From NCBI GenBank assembly GCA_029718625.1, contig CM056376.1, positions 108,908,278 through 108,972,277 of the forward strand: DNA of 64,000 nt. The letters run 5' to 3'. The number at the start of each line of letters is the position of its first letter. Positions within the stretch are counted from its first letter, which is position 1. Source of the stretch: Synaphobranchus kaupii. Lineage: Eukaryota; Chordata; Actinopteri; Anguilliformes; Synaphobranchidae. Under the pieces are notes generated by a model. That model saw only the letters and a list, made by a program, of their open reading frames with translations. It was not told where the DNA came from and did no database searches. This document shows, one piece after another, positions 48,701 to 60,010 of this stretch. The position numbers and the translations under genes were made by a program.

Positions 48701-51663
48701 TACACATTCGCACATAGACATCACAGACACAAACAGACTGTAACTGAGAAGAATGACACAGACATAAATGCTAATACCAAAGTACACAAGTTGCTCTCAG
48801 ATTTTGCTGGGGATTAGCTTAATTTGGTTTCAATACACAGATCACTGATGATCAAAAAATCACAGGGACTTCATCTAACGTATAAAGAGAGAAGAGCTAG
48901 CTCACTAAGCATTGCTGCACATTCCCATAATGCAGCACTATGTCAGTTAGGCAGCAGTCCTCGCTTTGCCTGGTGCCAAAAAGCAGTTCAAGGTAAAAGG
49001 CTGCTAACTTTTTCTCAGTGTTCTAATGCAAGAGATCATCCTGTTACTATTTCGTAACATCACCTGCAACCCTGTTCCTTAAATCTTAAAAGGTTCCAAG
49101 TTTCCTTCAAGTAATAGAAAAAAAAGCTAATCCACCAACCCGACCAGTTCAAATGCGTTCATCAGCCATTGTTTGACAGAGAAGAGGAATGTTCAGACAG
49201 GGGTATTACTGTAGCCCAGGGCTGCTATCTGCTGCTGCACATTGGCTAACCCCCACATGCCCCCAAGCCTTGCTTTTAAGAGCTTAACTAGTTCCTGCTT
49301 GGGGTGGGGGTGTGGAGGACCACACGTACGACTCTTGTTAAATTGATCTTTTCTTTCCAAACACTTAAACCAGGCGGGAGGGGTGGGGGCTCCCTTGTAT
49401 GGTCCTGCACTTTGGGCTAAATAAGATAATCGGGCCAACTGCATTAGCCAGATTTCAGACAAACAAGATAGGCCGTATGCGAATGGGCTCTCTATGAAAG
49501 AGCACTGACCTGTATGCACCGTGTTCCCGAGGTGGAGGAACGGTTTTCCCACTTATGGGAGGAATCACAGCTACACGCCTCTATCCAACAACAACAAAAA
49601 AACTCCTGAATAACAAGAACATTTTTACGGCCACCAGGGCATCTATTTTTCTTAGTAAAACCAATTATCAGGAGTCTTCTGAGAATCTCAATCTGCAATC
49701 ATCCTACGTTGGCTGACTATTCTAATGCTCACTGCAGCTACGCTGACCGGTTGGCTAATCTGGACCACACAATAACTTTGTGGCTTTCACTTCACATGAG
49801 TGAGAGGTGAGTCATTGCAGGACTTTGACATCTTCCCACCCAGGAGGGCAAAAGAGGCTTGTCATGTGGGTGTGTGAAACGGGTACACACACACGCGATC
49901 GCGGGCTCGGAACGTGAGGACATAAAGTTTCAGCATGACGTGTTCATCCTCGCCCTGACCTCTCCTCTTCTGCTTCCTGCGAGGGAGCGGCGACAACGTT
50001 CGCATTATCGTAAGCCGGGAGAAGCACCGTCCACAAGAGTCATAAAGCCAAGCACTCACTTCAGCGGTTAGGGGGCCTGAAAATGATGTTCGGCCCCCCT
50101 TGCCCTTCGCCACACCAGGGGCCCTACGAAACCTCATTTACAGAGGCTGCATTTCCTCTTCATGTAACCTTGATTCTGACCGTGTATAAACATGGTTCCA
50201 ATTTCGTAAAAGAGGAGTGCTTTACTGCACCTCCTTTGACAGCTATGGTTCCTCCAGGCCCCCTCTCCGTCCACAGCCTTGTTGGAGGCCGCCTGGAAAC
50301 AGAGATTTGAGGAGTGGGGGGTCGGGGGTGGGTTATGTGGATCTTATTACAGTGTGAGCCCACTCAAACATTTTTGTTTAAAAAAAAACAAAAAAAAACA
50401 GCCAAGGAGAAGCAAGCTACGTGGTCACTCCTCATGCCACACTTCCCTCTCTAGCCCCCTTCACAAAGAAACCTTTATCACTCCATGGCTTGTAGACATC
50501 TTAATGGTTTTAATCAGGAAGGGCAAAGACCAACTCAAAAATGAAAACGAATTAAGCACAAAGTCTGCACATTTATCCAATGACTTGGAACGGGGAAGCG
50601 ATGGACCTCCGCACTCGGGAAAACTACATTACCTGCTCAAATTTGGCCCAGGTATTAATACTTTCTGCACCAGCCAGGCCACTCAAATGCCCAGTAGAGG
50701 TGGCCAGTCACAATTTACACAAGCGCTCAAACAATAAACATAATATCACACACAATAATAAGCCTCCTACCCCTTGTAGATTCTTATTTGAGATAACAAT
50801 GTTGATTAAAAAGGTGGTCAGAAGGCCTGAAAGCTGCCAGTGCTTTGGAGAGCTTCACAGCTGAGCCCTTCTTATGGGTGATCTCCGAGGCTGCCCCTGG
50901 CCTCCCAGTGAAATTCTACAAACAGTGAATATGCCGTTTTCACACAAAGCGGCAGCTCCCCGTATGTTCTCCTGGGTCCCTGCAGGGGGAGCTCTATCTC
51001 AGCACTCCTCCTCGCTGTTGGGAAGACTCTGCTCCTCACCTTTTGTCCCCTAACGGAGCTCTGCTTTCCCACTTGCCCCTGTGCATTACAGCTGCCTGGG
51101 GCACTGCACAGACTAAATGGCACCAATCATGCCCTAACCGGTACGGCCCTCGGCACGCTACCCACACAGTCCTCTCTCAGATCTGAGCGGCAGATAGCCG
51201 GGAAGTGAGATAAGAGGGGAGAGTCACGCTGCTCAGGGTGAGGTCAGGGGCCTACGCTGAACACAACATGCACACAGCAGCAAGCACAAGGGTACCAAAG
51301 GAGACCTTGCTGTTGTTTAAACTTAGTGACCGATAATTTTTCACTGCCACTGGTCGGCTCTTGGCACAAGCACACAGAGCAAAGGATTGATATCTTGATG
51401 GAGCTAGGCAATGCACACTCACATGTAGTTTTTGTCACGTGACACAAGGTGGACCTTTCTTGGTATCTACTGAACTTGGGGATAAACCAAAGATGGTTGG
51501 GCAAACTGAAATAACAAAAGCTGATATAAACCCACAGCATAACCCACATTGCAGTTTGTTACACTGCACTCACAAAAATGTGCCCAGTGCGGTCGGCTTT
51601 TCAGATCTGAAGCTCGGCCCACGGACCTGGGAAGGCTCTGTGCTTTTTAGAACGAGCGCTCAC

Positions 51664-51741
51664 CTGAGAAGACCCCTGGTGTGGCATTCGGGGAGCTGGA
51701 GGCCTCGGTTTCAGTGTAAGACAATGTTGAATCTGACAGAT
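51664..51741 (-). CDS. smad6: smad6 exon 3 (linker to MH2)
   Basis: A 78-bp exon with acceptor CTCTGCAG and donor GTGAGC. It starts with AT, completing an Asp codon with the last G of exon 2, and reads LSDSTLSYTETEASSSP followed by NATPGVFS. LSDSTLSYTETEA is diagnostic of the Smad6 linker just before MH2. It ends with one base (G) that must be completed by exon 4, so phase 1 is kept. The second half of the exon product (SSSPNATPGVFS) differs from the mammalian sequence. The upstream intron is 836 bp. Confidence 0.96.
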
Positions 51742-52577
51742 CTGCAGAGGAGTAAAAACAGGACGTGACATCACTGTTTGGACTTCACGGGGCCTTCATT
51801 AATCACCGCACTCTTCACATGTCTCATGTGCTATGGTCTAATACTGTGTATCACCGCACTGTGTAATGCCCACAGGGTTAAGCATTTGATCAAAGCCCCC
51901 CCCCCTCATAAACCAAGAACTGGAACCATAGGTTTAATGCCTGCAGGTGAAGAAGCATTCGTTTAGCAACAGAAGTGACTGGCTTCAACCATCACACTTC
52001 CCACAATCCACTAATGTGATATTTCCTGATATATTTGCAATCCATTACAATGACTTTTACACCACTAAGTCATGTTTCCCTGAAAGCTATGACCCAGCTT
52101 GGTTTGATTGTGTTCCCTGCCGGTGTAAGGACAGAAACCCATCAGTGGCTTCACAGACCGTACCCTATGTCTGCCCCCAAAGAAGGTGAGCACTGCCTGA
52201 TTGCAGCATGGAAACAAACCACAGAAGTGGTAAATGAGTTAGGCAGACTGTGGTTTTGGAAATGTCCAACACTGTGGTTCTCATGACCCGCACCGCGGAT
52301 AAAATGTTCAGTTTTAAATCAACTCTAACAAGAGTACATTTCAACTTGATATAGAACATGTAATCATTTTGGACAATGATAAGCGTTGTTTAGCACCGTG
52401 TAGAAATCCTTCCTCCTCTCTCGCTGAAGCAGACGGGTACACCAAATTGCCAAAAACTGCTGATGAATCTGAATTTTGTGAGGAGGTCAGACAGTAAGTA
52501 CCCTTTCAAACCTCTTCATTTCCTGTCTGAAGGTGGAGACAGTGACGGGGGGGGGGGGTGTGACATTGCTGACTTAC
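51742..52577 (-). other. smad6: smad6 intron 2
   Basis: An 836-bp intron between exons 2 and 3, GTAAGT to CTGCAG. It contains a 12-G run at about 52547-52558 just downstream (minus strand) of the exon 2 donor. Nothing else is recognised. Confidence 0.9.
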
Positions 52578-52634
52578 CCAGTGGCTTGAGTTCTTCAGTG
52601 GGGGAGAGCCTTGAGTAGGGAGGTGGAGGTGACT
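52578..52634 (-). CDS. smad6: smad6 exon 2 (PY-motif linker)
   Basis: A 57-bp exon preceded by TATTTCAG and followed by GTAAGT. It begins with AG, which completes a Glu codon with the last G of exon 1, and reads SPPPPYSRLSPTEELKPL before ending in a single G. This is the short linker exon of Smad6. PPPPY is the PPxY motif that in inhibitory Smads binds the WW domains of Smurf ubiquitin ligases. Phase 1 at both ends, the size and the peptide all match the family. It is too short to show as an independent open reading frame and was found by looking for the expected linker peptide. Confidence 0.96.
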
Positions 52635-55600
52635 CTGAAATACAAAACATTCATTTGAGAAGTTCTCTGGGACCTCTGTGTTTCCTTCAGCAAAGACCAG
52701 TTACCGCAGTACCATGGACTAGAAAGCCTCCTTCCCACTTACAAAAAAGTATCAATCTCACTTTTGACTGTAGAGCTTGTGTCAAAAGCTGGCAGTAGAT
52801 TTAATTGAAGATAAGTGGCTACAGTCTGGAGAACAGCACAGTGTCAGAAAACCACAACCCCAGCCCAACACATCTCCATAATTCTGCAACTGTGAGACGT
52901 GTACACAGCAGCCAGGGCCTGCTGGCTTCCCTGGAGACCAGGAGATCGGGCTTCGAGCTGTCTGCAGGAAGCAGTGAGCACGGGCCGTGATCAGAAGCTG
53001 AACCCCAAGGCTGGGACTTTATTAAATGCTAAGGCCCTAAAAAAGGCCCTATCCTTTGCCCTTTAATAGCTCTAATGAATATGAAGGCAGTGTGAATGAC
53101 TGGGAGTGATTTCAGGGCTCAGAGTTTCAGTGATTTCGACGTTTGCGTCTAAGACTGGAGATTTTTATTATTTGGAATTTTTTTCCGATTGCCGTATGCC
53201 ATTTCAGGAGCCACGATGATTAAAAGCGCTTGAAGAAAATAATTGTTCAAGAATTTTCATTCACAAAGTCTAGACTTGAATGTGAGTGTTAGAGAGGGAA
53301 AGAACACTTAAGTTCACCTGTCAAACAAAGAAGCAGGAGGGAAGAAAAGCTGACCACCACAGTTTCATGTTTCCAAACCTTTTTGAGACACACTCAATTA
53401 TTGAATACAAAATGTAGAACAGAACTATCATAAACTAATTTCATTTCTGGTGGGGGTGTTTGGGTGTTTTGTTATCCCCAGGAGAAAAGGACAATCAAAG
53501 AAATTGCAGTTTAGCTAGCTAGTGGATGCCACAAATATTTTATCCCACTGGTGGAGCACAATAAAAGGAAATATTTTGTTTTGGTAAATGACAAATACAC
53601 TTCTGGAAAAAGCAGAACCTATTTAGCACCAGGTACTATCCACGTTCATTTTTCATCACAAGAGGACATAACATTTAGCCAACATTACATCATGCTGTTT
53701 AGTCATCTACTAAGAAAAGGAAGTGGCTCTTCATTTGTTTATACTCTTGAAGACATGCAAAAAGAGCTATTATGTTAAATAATACAAACTAAATCTAATG
53801 GTATTACTTATTTTTTATTACGCTGGAAACAGAGTAAAACTGATCTTTCAAATATTTTTGGGAAATATTAGATTATAAATGATTGAAAAGGGTCTGCACA
53901 GCTAAAATTACGGTGTAAATCATAAAACATTGCTGGTGTACATTTAACACCCGAGGGTGTTTATATGAGACCATGGTGTTTTTGCTGTGGGAATTCTGAA
54001 ATATAGACTATATTCACATTGATTCAGCTGATGGTGTATTTTTTCTTAACTGTTGACTGGGGAAATCATACATTATTTTACTATCTTAGTTCCTTTTCTG
54101 GAAAACAAACTTGAGAATGAGTATTCCCTTAAAATGCAAGTATTCAAAAGCATTTATATGATGCTGGCCAGCTTCTTTCACAAAGTAATATTGTAAATGA
54201 TATGTGACCTTTAAGATACACTTCCTACAAAGTTAATGGTTTGAAGGCAGAGTCCCCCACAAAGCCCACTGTGACTTAGTTGCTAAACATATTTCATATG
54301 CTGTCTACACATGTCAAAATATTAATGTAAATCCAAATAATAAAAAACATAAATATGTGAAAACATACTATTTTGGAAGCTTGGGATTACAATAAAAAAT
54401 ATTTTAACGCAAGCATATAGTGTGTATGTGTATGCACAAACGTATTTTCATTGTTTTGTGTTGTGATTATAAGATTCCAATTTATTTATTTTTTTGTGAA
54501 AAATAAGTTTCGTTTAAAAAATGTATTGGTAAAGTTTTAAAAACAGGCAGACATTATAAGCACAAACTTCCAAAGCACGCAACAAATTTGCCGAAAGAAA
54601 AAAAGGAAAATAAAAACAGAACTGTAGCGGGTTCTTTAAGAGTGGCGGCAGTAATTGCCAGGATCCTAACTCAGTCACTCAGATACACAGCTAGTCAGTC
54701 TGGCGCCAGTATTATGCAAACTGTATATTATCACCGCTCCTTCACCTAAATAGCACGAGGGGACCTCCTTAGGAAAAAGGGCTTTTAAAGCGCAACTTGA
54801 AACTGATCTCATTTCAAAGGCATAATGCCTGCCTAAATAAAAGAAGAATAAAAAGGTTTTGTCTATCTAAATCCCTGTTCTCTTCGCCTAGTCGAGATTT
54901 TTCCGACTGTCGTCTAACTCCCATTTACTTGTCAGGATTTTGCGATCAACAAAAAAGTAGAAGGCGCTGTCTGTTACATTTGAATATTAAACAAAATGAG
55001 TGTATGCGTGCGCGCGCGCGCGTGTGTATAGCCTACTGAATAATAATTCGGAGGGTTACTTGGAAAAGGAAATTACCCACGTAAAGTTGCTTTTAAACAT
55101 TTAAGTTTCATTCGTTTTAGAGGAACCGAAACACAAAGTTATTTAATTTATATTTCATTCTGCAGCACAATAAAACAGTACCACGCAGTGGGTACTTGTA
55201 GGCCAATTCTAATGTCCTTCGAGAAACAGGTTACAGTAAAATTTTTGCTCATCAACTGCCGATGGTCATTGTTAACAGACAAAGATAGCAACATATAGGC
55301 CTAAGTGTAATAATGTGTATGGACGTAGGCTAACACTCCACTTTTGGATGAAGATGTGTCGGGAAAGATTTAACGTTTCGCTTTCAGCAGGACACTGTGT
55401 TGGTAAATGTAGCTAATATATTGTTTAAAGGGGGGAACAAGCAGTTGTATTCTGCAGAAAACAAAATGTTGAACAGTTTCCCACATGTTTCCACTATCGG
55501 TTTGTCATCGTGAAATCTAGGCTTTGAAGTGCGCGTCACTGCCAACTAGCTCCTGTGAACGCGGAAGCTACGGAAAGATCAAACCACCGCGCCAGCTTAA

Positions 55601-56995
55601 GAAGACAGAAATACTAAAGCTTGCATCTTCACACGCGATTTCACACGTGGTCCTCGGGGTTAGCGGGGCCAACCGGTCCTTCACAGACGCAATGGAGCCC
55701 GTTTACCGGCTATTGAGAATAGAAGACAAGGCTGTTTTACAGATTTACACAAATTATCTTCAAATACTCATAGCAGTCTTACTGTGACAGACCTTTAAGA
55801 TAACTAAGGGTCTATGTCTATGAGTTACCTGTGGTCCACGGGTTAGCCAATGTCAAATGCTGGAATATATTTATTAGACCTACTGATAGGCTACTTAAAG
55901 CTGTCTATGGGATTAATGATTTCAATAGTTATATAACTCAATGTACTGTGAAACAGTTGCTTGCTATAGGGCAGTATACCAATCAGGGCCTTGTTTTGTC
56001 CACACAGCTACTGTATCTGTTGCACCTTTGATAGAAATAACTTCATATAATCATAATACAAACAATTCCTAATATATTCTTATTGCCACCTTTCATTTGT
56101 CTCTGTGCATCTGTTTATGTTTTAATGCTTGATCCTGACATCAATCGTATGGATACATGGCCTATGTGTACTACATATGCCTTATAAATAAAACCCAGTC
56201 TGAATAATGTATGCAGGTCAAAAAGTCATATCCAAAATTAATACCATTATGCTGACTCTAACATTAACCTACTTAATATCCAGTGGGTAGGCCTATTCTT
56301 TAAACTCAAGTTTAATCAATATCCAACTGCTTTACCCTGTTTGCAAGAGTAGCCTAATCTACGTTACCAGATATTATAGAGTTTCTGGCTATCAAGTGTA
56401 GGCCCAAACGCTGGAAAAGAACACATGCCTCATGTTTGGAATGAACTATACATAGACGCTCCTTGCTTTCTGTAAATGTTAATACTACATACTCTGCTCT
56501 TTTCGAATACACTAGGCCTATACTTCTGCTATAAAGCTGTATAGAGTAGTAGTAGCCTACATTATTTAGTCCCCTACACTCCATCATTTGATGGACACGA
56601 TGACATTCCGACTTAATTTCCTAGTTTATTGCTTACTTATAAAGTGGACGTAGGCAAATTAGGGCCTATCTTAATCGCTGCGTAAATTAAGAAAAGAAAG
56701 AACCAGTCCGGAAATGCACTTAAAATGTATAGTAATGAGATGTCAACGACGCGAAAATGGACTTAAACAGCACTATCAAAATTATTCAGATAACAAAAAT
56801 AACTTATATATTGTATTCTATCCATAAAAAAAATATTTTGCGTCCTAAGAACGCGAAATGGATTCGGCAATTACTAACATTCCTTAAATAAACCGTTAAT
56901 GTAACGTTACTTAAAAGTGTTTAACTTATAAACTGTGAGCTGCAAATCGGTCTGAGCATCAATGAGCATCTGTAGCTATTAACAGGTGCCCTTAC
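52635..56995 (-). other. smad6: smad6 intron 1
   Basis: A 4,361-bp intron between exons 1 and 2 with GTAAGG donor and TTTCAG acceptor. It is AT-rich, with a short GCGC-type dinucleotide run at about 55007-55022. The patch at 54620-54730 is richer in GC and may be a conserved element, but I see no defined motif there. No mobile element, RNA gene or further coding exon is recognisable. Confidence 0.9.
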
Positions 56996-57788
56996 CTGGC
57001 CCACAGAGTCGACTGTAGTGATAGGGGTTGCAGCACACCGCCGGCCCATCATGAACACCGAAGCTCTGGCACTCACAAAGCGGTTTTAGCTGAGCCGTGT
57101 GCTGCAGGTCAGACCAGCGGTAGAGTTTACAGAGCAGCAGCTGCGGAGGGGCCATATGACCGCCTAACCGCAGCTCCGTCCGTGATACCATAACACAATC
57201 GCTCGGCATCCCCCCTTTAGACTCCACGGCCTCTAACAGAGTATCCAGCGGTTTTTCCTTTAGTCTTTTTAAAAGGGTGTAGGTGGCGGTCTTGAGCTCC
57301 TGCTCGACTACAGAACGGGGTTTCACCTCCTGTCCCACAGAAGAGCCGGTGTCCCGGAAACTACGGTTCCTCAGCACGAATTGACATGAACCAGGTTCCT
57401 TACCCCGAGGCGTCTCAGTGCTTCTGGGTCCGGTGTGGTCCCGGTCTTTGAATAGACAACATGTCACCGTTTTGCCTTCGTCCTGCGCGGATCGGGGGCT
57501 TCCCTGCTCCAGGACACACATGGCACCCCCATCTTGGTCCAAAATGACCCTAGAGTCGCCGCTCTCTGCGTGATTTCTGGTGCACTCTCTCCCGAAGTCC
57601 CCCTCAGTCGACCAGCCTCGGGTCACCGGTCTGAGTTCCGTTTTGGGAATCTTTTCAGGGTTATTGCCGCACAGATCGTCCCGACCCCCCTCGCTGGTAT
57701 TGCTGCTTCCATCTCCCCCGTCTCTATCGGGAATCAAACGGCTTCTCCAGAGTCGCCGCACAAGACCTGAGCGTTTCGACCTGAACAT
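56996..57788 (-). CDS. smad6: smad6 exon 1 (inhibitory Smad, N-terminal and MH1 region)
   Basis: Encodes the first 264 residues plus one base of Smad6, an intracellular inhibitor of BMP/TGF-beta signalling that binds activated type I receptors and competes for Smad partners. The start MFRSKRSGLVRRLWRSR is the conserved basic N-terminus of Smad6. KTVTCCLF (residues about 106-113) and EQELKTATYTLLKRLKE (about 162-178) match the family, as do LDTLLEAVES and LRLGG. The diverged MH1 region runs from about residue 160 to 264 and keeps its Cys/His zinc ligands in PLCECQSF and VCCNPYHYSRLC. The exon ends in CCAG followed by GTAAGG, a consensus donor at phase 1. The stretch between residues 20 and 100 is poorly conserved, as expected for this family. 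The start context is weak, with C at -3. Smad7 is less likely because the KTVTCCLF and LRLGG-PPQLLL blocks are Smad6-type. Confidence 0.97.
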
Positions 57789-58628
57789 ACGACAATTTAT
57801 AAATCTATATGTGTTCTATTCTTGTTCAGATCTGTGTGGATTCCAATAATTTTTAAGGTCGTCGTACAACATTAATGATTTGTAGATGCCGTGCAGTGCA
57901 TGCACAGCCGAATGCTGTATATATGTGGCCAAGCCGCAACATTAGAGTAGGAGCTAAAATAATATATTGCATTAAAAAGGAAAGGAGTGACAAAAATGCA
58001 CTGCCACATAGAAATCAAAATGCATTCACTTTAGCTACAATCATTTCATAGTACATAGAATACGCTAATTTGTTTAGGCTATATTCTGACAAAGCCACTG
58101 CATGGGAACACTTGAAAAAAATTATTTAGTGATATCGCACTATTCTAGTCCCATGATTGCAAAAAACAAACACGTGGAAAAGAAAAGGTAAATTAAGTAG
58201 TATCCCAAGGAAACACTGCGACAGAAACCGATCGGCTCGCGCTCTGCTGTGTTTTTGGACTTTGAAACACCCTCGGCTCTTTTCTTTTTAAAGCGGCACT
58301 CTCGGCGCATGAATGGAGCGAGTCCGCTGCGAATTAATCCCAAGAAAATCCTTTCAGAACTCTCAATCCCAGTGGTTTTCCGCGATATTAAAAGTATTCG
58401 TTTGACAATCCCAATATATCCTAATATTCTTGAGGATGACTGCAGGAACAATTCCTGGGCTCCGACGTGCCCCTGGCTCCGTGTTCAGATCTGGTCAAAC
58501 AGCACCCCAGATTTCTTTCTTTCTCCGTTTCTCTCTTTTTTCAGTTTCTGAAGCACACACACGCACGCACACACACGGGGCCCCCGAGGAGAGCTATGGA
58601 GCCATTGGCTGGCTCCCATCATGTGCTA

Positions 58629-58636
58629 GTCTAGAC
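58629..58636. promoter_or_regulatory. Palindromic Smad-binding element upstream of smad6
   Basis: GTCTAGAC, the optimal palindromic Smad3/Smad4 site, lies about 840 bp upstream of the smad6 ATG beside a CCAAT box and GC-rich half-sites. Inhibitory Smad genes are known feedback targets of Smad signalling. The same octamer occurs once elsewhere in the window (5893-5900), which is close to chance expectation, so function is inferred from position only. Confidence 0.4.
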
Positions 58637-59634
58637 ACTTTGGCGGCTGTGAGCTGCACTGATTGTTGCGCAAACAAGGTTTCAAGTTTCTTAACTCTTA
58701 AAGGCATAACATCCACCTCTTCCTTTTTTAAAGACTATTCTCTATAAAACTGACGTGTAGAGCGCATCTTTTCTCCTGGGCAAACAGGCGGTCAACTATA
58801 TGTCGCAAGTCGAATGCAGCTCTTGTTTTTTTGTATTTTTATTCAGCATAATTCTACAATTGTTTTATAATGTAGCCTAGGAAGTGTTTTGTTTTGTTTA
58901 GTTTAGTTTACTGACAAACTGGTTGAGTCCTGCAGTGGCCGAGGTGCAAGCCCATCATGTGCACTCCCCTCCGGCTTTGCAATTGTGCCACGGGGAGTAC
59001 GTTACCTGCACACAAGGAATTTTCACTGGAGCGGGAAGACCACAAAATTCCAGCATATGACCTCATGACGCGCTGGGCCCCTTATTTGTGTGCGAATTCC
59101 AGCCGCATACAACAGACTGTAAAATAGAATACATTTAAGGTTAATTTTACCCTGAAAGTTATTGCTATAGCTGTTCATTTTTGTATTGTTGGTTTTAAGG
59201 TATTTGCGACCGTGATTAAACCGTTAAAACACATTTTCGACGGAAGTTGCTCTGTTATTCCCGTTACTGGGAAATTACAGCTTCGATTACAAATTAATTA
59301 GCTAATAAAGTAATGGGCATGTTTTTTTCTAAATTTAAGTTCAATAGGCTGCGTTTAAATTCCATGCAATTTGCAACTGTCTTACAAAACGTGTGAATAA
59401 TAGTGGTATGGAACAGGGAAATTCCACGTGGGTGACGTTTCCAAAGAGGGATCTTAAAGCTTGTCCATATTCTGCCAGTTTAGTTGAAGCATTTAGTTAA
59501 TGCTGCTAGCCAAGGTATTAAATATGTCACATGCGCAGGATGCAGGTATTTTTACTTTGTTCTGACTACAGATTTTTGGGAGTAGACTAATTACACATAA
59601 ATTGCATACAAGCATTGTGTATAAATCAATGTTA

Positions 59635-59635
<1 letters not shown>

Positions 59636-59676
<41 letters not shown>
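59636..59676. repeat. (AAT)n microsatellite
   Basis: About 13 AAT units upstream of smad6. Confidence 0.95.
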
Positions 59677-60010
59677 TAGTATTATTATTACTATCATTAA
59701 CTGTTCAGCCCATAAAGAGTTAACGCGCTTTCCACTGGAGTCAGTCAGGCGGGGCCACACCCCCCGATGTATTAACTTGCTCAGAGTAGCAAAAGTTCAG
59801 GAATGAAGAATGCCGATTGGCTCTGAAGTCTTCGCGTCTTGCCCCCTTGAGACAATGATTGGTCCAACGAGGAAAATAGACGCGCCCACTACGGGGTCGT
59901 GATTGACAGTGAATGAAAGAAATTCCCCATTCTCTGGGATGTTGTCAACGCGCTCAATGCTTGAAGCTTTTATTCGCCGGGGCCATATTTAAGTGCGGTG
60001 TGGACAGAAT

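Larger units (their letters stand above)
1..51663 (-). other. smad6: Probable smad6 intron 3 (5' part, open at window edge)
   Basis: Exon 3 ends with a GTGAGC donor at 51663, and no MH2-coding exon is found on the minus strand between there and base 1. In vertebrate SMAD6 the last exon encodes the whole MH2 domain, and in human it lies tens of kb from exon 3. The simplest reading is that the rest of this window is intron. The unread 500-bp gap at 35806-36305 is shorter than the roughly 680 bp of coding sequence expected in exon 4, so it could hide only part of it. The assignment is inferred from the missing exon. Confidence 0.75.
39081..51663. other. Intronic sequence next to smad6 exon 3
   Basis: Mostly unique DNA with microsatellites. 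40600-41300 and 41260-41960 are GC-mixed and may include conserved elements. The 168-codon minus frame at 44858-45364 has no recognisable similarity. No MH2-like coding was found on the minus strand. Confidence 0.5.
57789..60010 (-). promoter_or_regulatory. smad6: smad6 5' leader and probable promoter
   Basis: Sequence upstream of the smad6 start codon. 57789-58500 is probably 5' leader and includes a 103-codon upstream frame on the minus strand (58140-58451). 58560-58640 is GC-richer, with an ATTGG (CCAAT) box in a GGAGCC/GGCTCC context and the Smad palindrome GTCTAGAC. A second GC-richer block at 59740-60000 has two ATTGG boxes (about 59815 and 59859) and scattered CpGs. The transcription start cannot be fixed from sequence. 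Confidence 0.45.
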
